From CAVZBW01 sp963773635 (lineage in GTDB: Bacteria; Actinomycetota; Acidimicrobiia; Acidimicrobiales; RAAP-2), in contig CAVZBW010000005.1 of the NCBI GenBank assembly GCA_963773635.1, positions 2,418,001 to 2,482,000 on the forward strand: a stretch of DNA of 64,000 bases, written 5' to 3'. Each line of letters opens with the position of its first letter. Within the stretch, counting starts at the first letter, position 1. Below the pieces are notes generated by a model. It was given only the letters and a program-made list of their open reading frames with translations, had not been told where the DNA came from and ran no database searches. Position numbers and translations under genes: made by a program. This document shows, one piece after another, positions 52,623-62,093 of the stretch.

Positions 52623-54063
52623 TTAAGGGGAGGACCGTTGCCCGGATTTGGGCGTGGCCTTCTTGGGCTTCGGGGTCCGCACGCGGTCCTTGGCCCATTT
52701 CGAATTCGAGATATCTGGCCGCTTGCGTGTTGCCTTCCGAGCGCGAACGCTCGGCCTCTTCGAGGCCAGCTCCTCGAGAAAGCCGCCGATCTTGCGAAGG
52801 TTGGCCGCCATGACCATCATCGCCACCAAGAGGCTCTGAGCACCAAGGCCGCGGACACGTCGACGACCGGCCTCTCCGATGTCCTGGTACGCCGGGTCCT
52901 TCGTATAGGCATTGGCGCCCTCGACCCCGTTACGCAGCATCGTAAAGATCTCGTAGTGCTCCTCGGTCCCTTCCTGGAGCTTCTGGCGGTGCTTGAGACC
53001 CGCTTCCATGGGAAAGCTCACGCTCTGCTTGTTGGTGCAGATCTTCGGCGGATGCTTGGGCGTGACGTGGATCCGGGTCTTGCCGTAGTGGCGAAGCGAG
53101 CTCTCCTTCAGAGGACAGATGGCAGTCGGGCTCGGGCCAGCCGCCGGACAGATCATGGGGACCGGCGCCGTAGGGTCCGCAGGCTGCTCCTTCGGTCGCA
53201 GGACGTACTTCTCCCGCTGACGCATCCGTTCATCGAAGGTGTCTTTGTTGATCTGGCCAGTCTTGTAGTCCACCAAGGCCTCGACCAAAGGCAACGGCAT
53301 CGAGGGGCAATACCAGACGGCCCTCGACTTGGATAGCCCCCTCGTGCTCGGCGGTCATGCCCAGCTGGTCCAATCGGTGGGTGCCGATGAGCTCGTAGCC
53401 CATCTCTCGTAACGGCCGTTGGAAGAGCTGGACCTGCGAGTTCGGAAAATAGGCCCGGTCCGCGGCCAGCCATCCCGTGGGATGGCCCCGCTCAACGAGG
53501 CTTTGTCCACAGCGAGTCGCGGCTGCCGCGATCTCCGTGGCGGGCTTGTGCACCGTCAAGGCCAACACGATGTTGGGAAAGGACTTCAAATCACCGGGGT
53601 CGTCGGGCCCGCTGACGAAAAACGTTGCCTCATGGGCCCAGAAGGACTTCTTGGAATTGTGCTTGCGGCCTTTGCCCTCGACGGCGTCAGTCAGGGTCTC
53701 GGGGTCTTGGTACTCCGAGTGGGGCGCCACCCGCTCCCAATCCCGGTGATCAGTGTCCCGGCTGTACCACCCGGCATCCGGTTCGATCGAGGCCCAATCG
53801 GCATAGTCGGAGGTTCCCCTCGCCCAGAGGCGCAGCGGCGTGGCGTCGACGCACGTGGAACCCCGCCAACGTCGGCGAACCGATCGAGGCAGATGCTTGA
53901 TGGACGCCTCCACCAGCTGGTTGCCCAGCCAATCCAGACGCCGGCGCTTGCGGTCGATGTCTTCGGGCCGTCGGGCGGCGGCCACCTCTTGGAACTCCTT
54001 CTTGGACTGCAAGCGCCGCCGTTGGACGGGATAAGGCTCGATGGCTTCGGTGATGTCGCGCAC
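52623..54063 (-). pseudogene. DDE-type IS transposase, frameshifted
   Basis: Two minus-strand frames make one protein of about 480 residues. The first (from GTG 54063) reads VRDITEAIEPYPVQRRR to IQVEGR, with a catalytic-looking VDATPLRLWARG and AADRAYFP. The second continues WYCPSMPLPLVEALVDYK to GQRSSP. Deleting one base near 53316 joins them (GRWYCPSMP). DDE enzymes cut and join IS ends; this one resembles IS1182/IS4-like proteins, though I am unsure of the family. I could not find its terminal repeats. It lies between the tRNA-Leu and fragments of other genes. Confidence 0.75.
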
Positions 54064-54065
54064 CC

Positions 54066-54406
54066 TCCGTCAAACCATGTTGTACAGCCTCTCGAAGCTG
54101 CGCTGGCCCAAGGCAGTGGAAACCCGCACGTCGCGCAACGCGATCGGAGGCAACGTTGCCGACCATGCTGGTCAAGTCGATGGCCTCGAGCGACAACGAA
54201 CCGAAGGCCCACGCACAGACGAGCCGTAGGGCGGCCGTGGCGACGCCCCTCCGGCGCCATTCGGCAGCGACCCAGTATCCGGCGGTAGCGCGGTGAGTCG
54301 GCCAATCGAAGCTCCAGCCGATCGTTCCCAGGAATTGCCCGCTCGTCGCGTCGTCGATGGCGAAGGGGGACCGCTCACCAGCGCTCCAGAAGTGAGATGT
54401 CGCCAA
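54066..54406 (-). pseudogene. GNAT acetyltransferase fragment
   Basis: The minus strand encodes ERSPFAIDDATSG, FLGTIGW, a GYWVAAEWRRRGVATAALR segment (the GNAT acetyl-CoA pyrophosphate loop, as RRRGVA) and NVASDRVARRAGF, the typical RimJ/RimL-type end. A coherent upstream part (TPVDEARSWILATSHFW) has no proper start codon. The 3' end runs into the transposase, whose insertion probably removed the C terminus. Confidence 0.6.
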
Positions 54407-54464
54407 GATCCACGAACGGGCCTCGTCAACCGGTGTAGGGCGCCGGCAAGGTCGTCCACCGAGA

Positions 54465-54590
54465 TTGAACCTCGCCGGCTTCGACGCCTACGTGGCCGGG
54501 CCCCGCCTCACCGTCGACGACTGCGTCGCTGCCCTGAACCGCTTGGGCGTCGACCCGTCCCGCACCTTCGTCGACTCCTATGGGACCTAA
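54465..54590 (+). pseudogene. 3' remnant of a ferredoxin-reductase-type (FNR) oxidoreductase
   Basis: The + strand frame LNLAGFDAYVAGPRLTVDD followed by CVAALNRLGVDPSRTFVDS and a TAA stop resembles the C-terminal NAD-binding end of FAD/NAD reductases (FEAYICGPPPMVD...-type). Only about 41 residues remain. No upstream part is present in any frame. Confidence 0.4.
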
Positions 54591-54627
54591 CTGCTGGCCG
54601 ACTACATTTCCGTCGCGTCCCGCCGGA

Positions 54628-54717
54628 GAGGGCCGGGACGATCTTGCGCCTGGTCAGGGCGCCCGAGGCCCCAAGGAGGACCACGGCCTGGGGGCCGGAG
54701 AGGATCAGGTCACCCAC
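54628..54717 (-). pseudogene. 5' scrap resembling glucose-6-phosphate dehydrogenase N terminus
   Basis: From GTG 54717 the minus strand reads AVVLLGASGALTRRKIVPAL, close to the G6PDH opening motif VxxGASGDLTxRKLxPAL, then becomes non-homologous. It abuts the left target-site copy of the ISL3 element. Confidence 0.35.
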
Positions 54718-54720
54718 TGA

Positions 54721-54728
54721 GGATTATG
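54721..54728. repeat. left 8-bp target-site duplication of the ISL3 element
   Basis: GGATTATG, identical to 56163-56170 on the other side of the element. Confidence 0.85.
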
Positions 54729-56162
54729 GGCCCTACGCGTTGGAGTGGGGAGAGCGGGTTCTGATCCTCGGCGGTGATGGACGCCTGGGCCAGGTGACAC
54801 CACCGGCGTGGAGAAGCACCCGGAGCCGGTAGTGCTCGAAGCAGGTGAAGCCACGACCGGCACGCTTGACCTTCTTCACGCAGAGGTTGAGGCCTTCGGT
54901 CGGACCGTTGGACGCGCCGGTGCGGTGGTGGTTCAAGATCTCGGTGCGCCAGCGCTCGAGGGTGTCGCCGAGGGAGCGGATCTCTTCGACCTCGTCGGCG
55001 CTGGCAGCCGACGATGGCCTTGTCGAGGAGCACGGTCGGCCTCGCTCGGATCGTCGGTGAGGTAGACGTCGCGCACCGACTCCTTGGCCAACCACGCACC
55101 GAGCAGCTCGTCGTGGGGGTCGCCGAGGCGCAGCCCGAGCAGCACGCGGTCGTGGCCGCGTTCGTCGAGCCGTTCGGTGCCCGTCAAGCAGGAGCTTGCG
55201 GATCCGATAGAGCGGGTCGTGCTTTGCGGCCCCGGTGGCCGAGCGTCTCGTTCTGGACCCGCCGGCGCACCTTGTCGACGCAGCGGTTGGCGACGCGCAC
55301 CACGTGGAACGGATCGGCCACCCGGATGGCGTGGTCGAGGTGCGGGAGATGTCCCGGCCCGGTAGCTCTCGGCCAGGTCGGTGGCGACGACCCGGACGCC
55401 CGCCAGCCAGGCCGGGTCCTGCTCGGCACACCATCGGCGCAGGTCAGCGGCCGCGTTGCCCTCCACCATGTCGATGATCCTGCGTGCGGTCGAGATCGAC
55501 CATCCCGGTCGCGTAGATGGTCGAGTGCTCCCGGTTGGCCGAGAGGAACGACGTCTCGTCGATGCCCGAGGGCTCGCACCTTGCCCGACCCGGTTCGGGT
55601 CGTCGACGAGCGGGGTGCCGTGGAGGACCACGGCGTCCATCACCGTCCACCAGCACACCCCGAGCTCTCGGGCGACGACGGCGACCGGCAGGGCCAGCTC
55701 GCCGACCTGGCGGGTGGCTTCGGCCCCGGCCCGCAGCGGTGAGCACCGCTCGCGGGGCGACGTGCTCGGATGCCTTCGGTCCAGGTCTTGGCCGCACAGT
55801 CGGGATCGGCACAGCGCCACCGGCGCTTCAGCCAGACCAGCCGGGCCGGGCGCCCGAAGCAGGGCAGGTCACGGATGTCGACCCGGAGCCGGTCCTTGGC
55901 CTCGGCCCGCACGCCACAGGTCGGACACCCGACGAAGTCGGCCGTCGTCTCGACGGTCACGATCACCTCGGCAGGCGGTCTCCTCCACCGCGAGCACCCG
56001 GAAGCCGTCGAGTCCCAACAGCGCCTCGGCCAGGCCGGTAGCGTCGTCCATCGTCAGGGGTCCTCCTCGTTGGGTCGTCGAACAACCGCAACGATGGCGG
56101 GACCCCTGGCCGCGTTGGTGGACCCTCGCTACGTCACGCTCCCCAGTTCAACGCGAAGAGCC
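54729..56162 (-). mobile_element. complete ISL3-family insertion sequence
   Basis: The 1434-bp element is bounded by 24-bp imperfect inverted repeats (54729-54752 and 56139-56162; 20 of 24 match; outer end GGCTCTTCGCGTTG in the right copy). It is flanked by a perfect 8-bp direct repeat GGATTATG at 54721-54728 and 56163-56170, the 8-bp duplication typical of ISL3. The single transposase gene fills it, its stop codon lying within the left repeat. The intact target duplication indicates a recent insertion. Confidence 0.88.
54733..56051 (-). pseudogene. ISL3-family transposase, many frameshifts
   Basis: Read across frames from ATG 56051, the protein is a canonical ISL3 transposase. It opens with MDDATGLAEALLGLDGFRVL, then a Cys zinc ribbon (VGCPTCGVRAEAK, RRWRCADPDC), the catalytic region IDETSFLSANREHSTIYATG (first Asp), VVATDLAESYRAG (second Asp), FHVVRVANRCVD, and near the end NGPTEGLNLCVKKVKRAGRG (Glu) and TCFEHYRLRVL. 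At least five frame changes are needed, spread evenly. With a perfect TSD and preserved motifs, sequencing indels are a likelier cause than age. Family length is about 430 residues. Confidence 0.8.
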
Positions 56163-56170
56163 GGATTATG
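56163..56170. repeat. right 8-bp target-site duplication of the ISL3 element
   Basis: GGATTATG, identical to 54721-54728. Confidence 0.85.
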
Positions 56171-56260
56171 TCGGTGTCGCTCGGCTCCTCTTCCGCCGTC
56201 GGATGGGTCCTGCCGTCGCCCCTTGCCTGCTCGAACCGTTTGGGCGCGCCCCGTCCTGGG

Positions 56261-58099
56261 TCAGGCCGCGGCGTCTCGGGCGGGGGCGAAGAGATCGGTC
56301 ATGCCCACGGCCCCGTTCGGGCTGGCCGCCAACATCGGGATCAGCGCCACGCGTGACGCGTGGCGGGTGGCGACTTCTTCGAGGTAGCGGGACTCTGAGC
56401 GCGGCGCGGGCCACGAGCACCGGGTCGGTGACCTCCGCCGCCGCGAGCGACTGGTTGACGAGCCAGGCGAGCGGGCTCGATGCCACGCCCGGCGCAGGTC
56501 GTCCTGAAGGGCGGCCGCCTCGTGGACGGGGGTGGCCTCGGGCAGCGGTGACGAGGAGGACCGGGTGAAGTCGGGGTCGGTGAGCCGCGGCAAGCAGGTG
56601 CTCCACCTCTGGCGGCACCGCCGCCGCCTGACGGCCGACCTCGCGGTGGTAGGCGCGGGCCGCGTCGAGCAGCAGCAGGGTGTGGCCGGTGGGAGCGGTG
56701 TCGAGGACGACGAAGCGGTCGGTCGCCGCCGCCACGCTGCGGGCGAAGGCCCGGAACACGGCGATCTCCTCCGTGCAGGGCGAGCGCAGGTCCTCTTCGA
56801 GCACGCGCCTGCGCCCCGGCGTCGAGGCCGGCGCCGGCGTCGGCCATGACCTCGGCCGTGTAGGCGGCGGTCACCTGCGTCGGGGTCGATGCGGCTGACA
56901 TGCAGGTTCGGGGACCCACCATGCTCGTCAGCGCCGTGCACCGCGTCGAGGTGGGCGGCCGGGTCGGTGGTGGTGAGGTGGACCGGGTGGCCGCGGCGGG
57001 CGAGCTCGACGGCGATGGCGGCGGCCATGGTCGTCTTGCCCACCCCGCCCTTGCCCATGGTGAGCACGAGGCCCCGGCCGGCGCGGTCGCCAGCTCGTCC
57101 ACGAGCGCGGCCAGCGACGGTGGTGCCACCGAGGTCGGGCAGCGCGCTGAGCTCGCGAGCTCGGGCGGAGTCGCCGGCCAGCATGGCGCGGATGCCGGGC
57201 ACGCCGACCGGGCTCCACGGCAGGAGCGGCACCTCGTCACGCGGGCAGACGGGCCAGCTCGGCGGGGACAGCGCAGCCAGCGCCGCGGCGGCCCGGCGTG
57301 CTCATGCGAGGTGGCGAGGGGGTCTGTGCGGGTCACTCGGCGCCGAAAGATGCCGTTGATGACCAGGCGCTGGTTGGAGACGCCCAGGGCGGCGAGCTCG
57401 CTCGCCGCTCGGGCGGCCTCGTCGAGGGCCGAACGCGTCGGGGCGCGCGACCAGGACCAGCACCGTGCGGCGGGGTCAGCGAGGGTGCTCAGCGCCGAGC
57501 GGTAGAGCTCATGTTGGTTGGCCAGACCCGACAGCGGGCCGATGCACGAGGTGCCGAGAGTGTTGGTGTCGATGAACTCGCTCCACGCCCCAGGCAGGGA
57601 CAGCAGCCGCAAGCGTGTGGCCGGTCGGGGCGGTGTCGAAGATCACGTGGTCGAAGGCCGCGGTGGCCGCGGGAGTCGGCCAGCAAGGAAGTGAACTCGT
57701 CGAAGGCGGCGATCTCCACGGTGCACGCAGCCGGAGAGCTGCTCTTCGATGCTGGCCACCGCGGCGTCGGGGAGCACGCCCCGGTAGGGCCCGACCACCC
57801 GCTCGCGGTAGGCGGCGGCGGCTGCCACCGGGTCGATGTTCATGCGCCCAGAGCCCGGCACGCCGGGAACCGGCGCGGGGCGTCGAGGCCAGCGGCGCCC
57901 GAGCACCTCGTCGAGGTTGGAGGCCGGGTCGGTGCGACACGAGCAGCACCCGCCGGCCCCGGTCGGCCAAGCGCGAGGGCGGTCGCCGACAGGCGACCGA
58001 GGTCTTGCCGACGCCGCCCTTGCCGGTGAAGAACAGGAACCGTGGGGCTGACGCGAGCAGGCCGCCGAGTAGTACCTCCTCGGTCTCAGCAGCAACCAC
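56261..58099 (-). pseudogene. arsA: ArsA arsenite-translocating ATPase (two-halved), many frameshifts
   Basis: Two Walker A motifs of the ArsA P-loop type are visible: FFTGKGGVGKTSVAC in the first half (near 58010) and LTMGKGGVGKTTMAAA in the second (near 57040), each followed by signature segments (LLVSTDPASNLDEVL; HLTTTDPAAHLD; FDTAPTGHTL twice). That is the standard tandem ArsA of about 580 residues, which with ArsB/ACR3 drives arsenite export. The frame changes repeatedly, so the protein is readable only across frames. GTG 58099 would overlap the arsD stop by 14 bp. It is the last gene of the leftward arsenic unit. Confidence 0.82.
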
Positions 58100-58848
58100 G
58101 GCCGCCGCCCGAGGACGCAGTGAGGGAGGCATCGACCTCTTCGGACGAAGATGCGCCGCCGCAGCACCCGCCAACTTCCGCGTCCACTTGGCTGTCTGCG
58201 GTGCGAGGAGCCTCGGCCGGCCCGCCGCAGCACCCGCTGCCACCGTTCGGACCGGTCTCGTTCGGAGCGTCGGGCCCAGGCAGGGAGGTCGCGGTCTCAG
58301 CACGGTCGGGCTGGCTGGACGAGCCGGCTCCGACGAGCTTTTGTATCAGCTCGCGGATCGAACGCGCCGGGGTCTCCTTCACGGCCTGGGCGACGTCCAC
58401 CGCTGCGGCCATGGCGGCGCGACTCACACCCGAGCCGGCGAGCCTCGTTGTAGTGGTGCGTGAAGCACGGTTCGCAGTTCGCGCCCACGGCGGCTCCCAG
58501 CGCCACCAGTTCGGCCGTCGCCGCGTCGAGGGGCGGTGATGCAGCGGCGCTCAGGGCCCAGGCGGCCAGCTCCTCACGGGACGGGTGGCGTCCCGAAGAG
58601 CGCAGCTCACCGTCGACCACCACCACGGGCAGAGACTCCTCGCCCCGTTCGGCGAGCAGTTCCCGCACGAGGGAGCTCTCGGCGAAGGGCGCCGGCTCCT
58701 GCGACAGGTTGTGGCGCTGCACCCGTGCCCCCTGCTCTGCCAACCAGCCCAAGTCGGCGGCGAACTCGGCCAGCGCAGGATCCACGCTCGGACCGCACAC
58801 GCCGGTCGAACAGCACATCGGGGGGTCGAATACTTCAACGGTCGCCAT
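58086..58848 (-). pseudogene. arsD: ArsD metallochaperone fused to an AhpD/carboxymuconolactone-decarboxylase-like domain (one frameshift)
   Basis: The first 100 residues are ArsD: VEVFDPPMCCSTGVCGP (vicinal Cys pair plus third Cys), ESSLVRELLAERGEESLPVV. Then, in frame, comes a CMD/AhpD-type domain with GANCEPCFTHHYNEAR (CxxC and His). After a frameshift near 58436 it continues VSRAAMAAAVDVAQAVKETP and a tail with GCCGG, GCCGG and a final GCC. ArsD normally ends near 120 residues; here it reaches about 254. ArsD hands As(III)/Sb(III) to ArsA; the extra Cys pairs may be added metalloid sites. The arsA start overlaps the stop. Confidence 0.82.
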
Positions 58849-58871
58849 CGGGGCTTCTCCAACTCATCGTC

Positions 58872-58889
58872 TATCGTCGAATAACGATA
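58872..58889. promoter_or_regulatory. ArsR-type operator between arsR and arsD
   Basis: TATCGT (58872-58877) and ACGATA (58884-58889) form an inverted repeat with a 6-bp spacer, the half-site size and spacing of ArsR/SmtB operators. It sits 24 bp upstream of the arsD start in an AT-richer stretch. Confidence 0.55.
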
Positions 58890-58921
58890 AGGATACCAGG
58901 AAGTCGGGCCGCGGTCCAGGT

Positions 58922-59281
58922 TCAGAGCGCGGAGACGGTCGCCTGCAGTGCGGCCAGACCGGCGCGGTTGACGCAGTACGAGGTGCGTGGTCCCTCGATC
59001 TCACCTTGGATCAAGCCTGCGTGGCGGAGGATCCGCAGGTGTTCGGAGATCGTGGATTGGGCGAGGGGGAACTCTGCGACGAGGTCACCGGTGACGCAGA
59101 CCTGACGTTCGGCCAGCATCCGAAGGATCCGCACCCGGACCGGGTGCCCGAGCGCCTTGGCCATCGCCGCCAGTGCCTCATCGTCGAGGGGGCCAACGCG
59201 AACCAGGGTGCCGTCCCCCGACTCGCAGCACGGCTCGTCCACTGTCGGATCGAGAGTCCTTGCCCTGGTCGGAGTGGTCAT
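58922..59281 (-). CDS. arsR: ArsR-family arsenic-responsive repressor (first)
   Basis: The 119-residue protein has a winged helix: LGHPVRVRILRMLAERQVCVT then AQSTISEHLRILRHAGLI and GPRTSYCVNR. Candidate metalloid ligands are an N-terminal Cys pair (DEPCCESGDG) and the Cys in RQVCVTGDLV, a different arrangement from the CxC of E. coli ArsR. It represses the ars genes until As(III) binds. The frame is intact, unlike its neighbours. Start ATG 59281. Confidence 0.88.
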   Translation of the reverse strand: MTTPTRARTLDPTVDEPCCESGDGTLVRVGPLDDEALAAMAKALGHPVRVRILRMLAERQVCVTGDLVAEFPLAQSTISEHLRILRHAGLIQGEIEGPRTSYCVNRAGLAALQATVSAL

Positions 59282-59506
59282 TTCGTCCCCAATCTTATCG
59301 GGAGGCCGGCGGTGGGACTCCGCTACGAGCTTCTCCGCCGACCGGGTCCTCGGCGCCGGGCGGCCGAGACGAGGAGCGAGACAGAGGCCACCTGGCGCCT
59401 CGCCGAGTCAGACTTTCTTGGGAATTTGGGCGTCCTTCTCTGCGGCAACGCGGACCGTCCGCGCCGGGAAGGACGCTCGGACTTCGGCTCACTGCGAGGA
59501 ACATCG

Positions 59507-60020
59507 TCACGTCGCGAAGGCGCGGCGGCGGCCCGGGACGCCACTGGCCCGGTGGCAGGCCGCAACGGTCCCCGCCATCATCCGGTAGGCCGACCAGAAG
59601 AAGGAGGCCGCAAGCGGCAATTCACCACCGAAGGCAGTGGCGAAGGTAGCAGCGCTGTTGGGGGTGCCGTAGGCGCTCACCACGTCGAACCAGGCGTCGC
59701 AGACGAGGAGCGTGCCGGCGGACGAGGGCCGTGGCGACCATGATCTGGTGCCGGAACCACGCCGCCCACGCGGAGTACCCCAGGACGGCCATCAGAACGA
59801 CGTCGAACCCACTCCACACCACGTTCCAGTGCCGAGCCTCGTAGTGCGACGGCAAGGTGTAAGCGAGGTAGCCGGTCCACGGCAGCATGCCTGCGACGAC
59901 GAGGATCAGCAGTACCGCGACGAAACGGTTGCGCTTCCTCGCTGGTAGCACCGCCACGACCGGCTGCGAGCCCGCCGATGGGTCCGATCCCGGCTCGTCG
60001 GTTGGGGTGGCGTCACCCAT
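59507..60020 (-). pseudogene. small membrane protein of the ars cluster (one frameshift)
   Basis: From ATG 60020 (AGGTGG upstream) the frame encodes a soluble start, then hydrophobic helices FVAVLLILVVAGMLPWTGYL and FDVVLMAVLGYSAWAAWF. After MVATALV the homology moves to another frame, LLVCDAWFDVVSAYGTPNSA, AATFATAFGGELPLAASFFW, SAYRMMAGTVAACHRA, ending at 59507. The joined protein is about 170 residues with four TM helices. I do not know the family; its position between arsR and DUF2180 suggests a role at the membrane in the resistance unit. Confidence 0.6.
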
Positions 60021-60076
60021 GTCCACCTCGTGAGCATCGATGGGGAAGACTGCGTGTCATCGAGGTCAGTGTTGGT

Positions 60077-60373
60077 TCAGCGGGCGTCGACGGCGTGGCA
60101 GCGGCGGCACCATCCTCTGCTCATGAGACCTGCCCGTGCCGCGGCTCGGGCGACGACATGGCCTTCGGCGGCGTCGTGGGCGGCCTGGCACAGCCCGCAG
60201 CGCAGGCTGCGGGCCGGGGGTTCGACGGTGACGATGCGGTTGATCACCGCCGTGCGGGTCAACCAGCTCGGAGCGATGTGGGCATGATCAGACAGACGCC
60301 GGCGCCGCAGTCGACGCAGACGGCCACTGCCGGAGTTGCTCGAGCCGCGCGCAGAGCAGTCGAAACAGTTCAT
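60077..60373 (-). pseudogene. DUF2180 family Cys-rich protein (two compensating frameshifts)
   Basis: The product starts MNCFDCSARGSSNS, continues in another frame as VCVDCGAGVCL, then returns to the first frame with DHAHIAPSWLTRTAVINR, VEPPARSLRCGLCQAAH. This matches the DUF2180 zinc-ribbon-like pattern (paired CxxC motifs) found in archaea and Actinomycetota. GGAGG precedes ATG 60373. Both ends are in one frame, so two opposite indels inside cancel out. It directly follows the ACR3 gene. Function unknown; a metalloid- or redox-sensing role is only contextual. Confidence 0.65.
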
Positions 60374-60378
60374 GGTCG

Positions 60379-61510
60379 TTACCTCCTTGCTCCACTCGAG
60401 GTAGAAGTGCCGCGGACCCAGCGAGGCCACGTAGACCAGCCCGACCAGGACCGGCACCTCGATGAGCGGTCCGACCACCCCGGCGAGCGCTTGGCCGGAG
60501 GTCACCCCGAACACGCCGATCGCCACAGCGATGGCCAGCTCGAAGTCGTTGCAGGCGGCCGAGAAGGCCAGCGCGGCGGTGCGCTGGTAGGAGAGATGCA
60601 GGCGCGCGGCCGATGGCGAACCCCCCGAACCACATGATGGCGAAGTAGGCCAGCAGGGGCAGGGCGATCCGGGCCACGTCGACGGGGCTCGGAGGTGATC
60701 TTGTGGCCCTGGAGGGCGAAGAGGATCACCACCGTGAAGAGCAGCCCGTAGAGGGCGACGGGCGCGATCTTCGGGAGGAAGCGCTCCTCGTACCAGTCCC
60801 GCCCACGGCGGCGTTCCCCGAGGGTACGGGTGGCGAACCCGGCCACCAGCGGGATGCCGAGGAAGATCGCCGACGGTCGCCGCGATCGTGCCCATCGACA
60901 CCGACAGGCTCTCGGTGTGAAGGCCGAGCCACCCGGCAGCACGTTGAGGTAGAAGTACGCCGAGCACGGCGTAGGCGAGGACCTGGAACAGCGCGTTGAG
61001 CGCGACCAGGACCGCCGCCATCTCCCGGTCGCCGTCGGCGAGGTCGGTCCAGATCAGGACCATGGCGATGCAGCGGGCCAGGCCGACCAGGATGACCCCG
61101 GTGCGGTAGGCGGGCTGGTCCGGCAACAGCAGCCAGGCCAGCGCGAACATCACGGCGGGGCCGACCACCCAGTTCAAGGCGAGCGACGGCGACCAGCATC
61201 CGCCGGTCCGCCGTGACGCGCCCGAGCTCGTTGTAGCGGACCTTGGCCAGCACCGGGTACATCATCGAGCAGGAGCCCGAGGGCGATCGGCAGGCTGGTG
61301 CCGTGGATGGCCACCCGGTTGAGCGTCGTGGTTGAGGCTCGGGATCGCCCGCCCGAGGCCGAGCCCAGCCGCCATGGCGGCGCGATCCACACGGGCAGGA
61401 AGCGGTCGAAGCGCCGACAGGCGGGCGACGACCGGCGCTTGCTCCTCGGCACGGGACTGGGGGCGCTCGGGTCGGGTGGGAGTCGTCGTGCTGGTCACCG
61501 CGGCCTTCAT
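60379..61510 (-). pseudogene. acr3: ACR3-family arsenite efflux permease (several frameshifts)
   Basis: Across frames the protein reads RFLPVWIA, RVAIHGTSLPIALGLL, VMFALAWLLLPDQPAYRTG, then the ACR3 signature VGLARCIAMVLIWTDLADGD (conserved functional Cys), VALNALFQVLAYAVLGVLL, and near the end AACNDFELAIAVAIGVFG with GPLIEVPVLVGLVYV. These are conserved TM segments of ACR3 (BASS superfamily), which exports As(III) with the proton gradient. About ten TM helices are expected. The start ATG 61510 is 6 bp after the arsR stop. The 3' end is uncertain because of the frame changes. Confidence 0.82.
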
Positions 61511-61515
61511 GCTCG

Positions 61516-61857
61516 TCACAGGATGGCCCGACCCGTCGTGCGGGACCGCTCGCCCGGCAGTGGCACGCCGGCGACTGCCACCGCCGCCCATAGGGCGGCG
61601 AATCCGTCGGCGTCGAGGCGGTAGTCCACCCAGCGTCCCCGGCGCGCCGAGCTGACCAAGCCCGGCGTCGCGTAGCACCCGCAGGTGGTAGGAGAGCAGG
61701 TTCCCGGCCACGGGGACCTGCTCTTGGAGGCGGCCGACGCACTGCTCTTCGGCTCCAAGCACGGCGATGATCGCAAGTCGCACGGGATCGGCCAGCGCGC
61801 GCCGAGACCCGCCGTCACCTCAACACGGCTCGCCTCAATAGTCGTTGAACTATCCAC
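61516..61857 (-). pseudogene. arsR: ArsR-family repressor (second; two compensating frameshifts)
   Basis: Starting frame ARWPIPCDLR, then another frame LAIIAVLGAEEQCVGRLQEQ and NLLSYHLRVLRDAGL, then the first frame again LVSSARRGRWVDYRLDADG. Together these give a full 113-residue ArsR winged helix. It is unlike the first ArsR and may bind As(III) through the Cys in EEQCVGRL. The gene lies directly before acr3. GTG 61857 would place the operator inside the coding region, so a later start (GTG in RVEVTAG) is possible. Confidence 0.7.
61835..61853. promoter_or_regulatory. ArsR-type operator at the start of the second arsR gene
   Basis: TCAA-N6-TTGA (61835-61848) overlaps ATAGT-N6-ACTAT (61838-61842, 61849-61853). 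The first form matches actinobacterial ArsR operators of the ATCAA-N6-TTGAT kind. It overlaps or precedes the arsR2 start. Confidence 0.5.
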
Positions 61858-62093
61858 AAGGACAGGTTGCCCTCCTGAGGTGGGGGGCTCGTAGGGCCGA
61901 TGGTCCCTTCATCCGAGCGACCGGCAAGCTGAGCAGGCCGCCCGGTTGCTGCCCGGCGGCGGTAGGAGAGGGCGATCGTCCGCGCCGGCGCCGCCGCGCC
62001 CAAAGGTCGCCCTCGTGGGGACCACGAGGGCACGCCCAGAGTTCAGGGTCCTGGGCCCGGGGCTGGGCGCGGACATGGGCTAGTCGAACCCAA

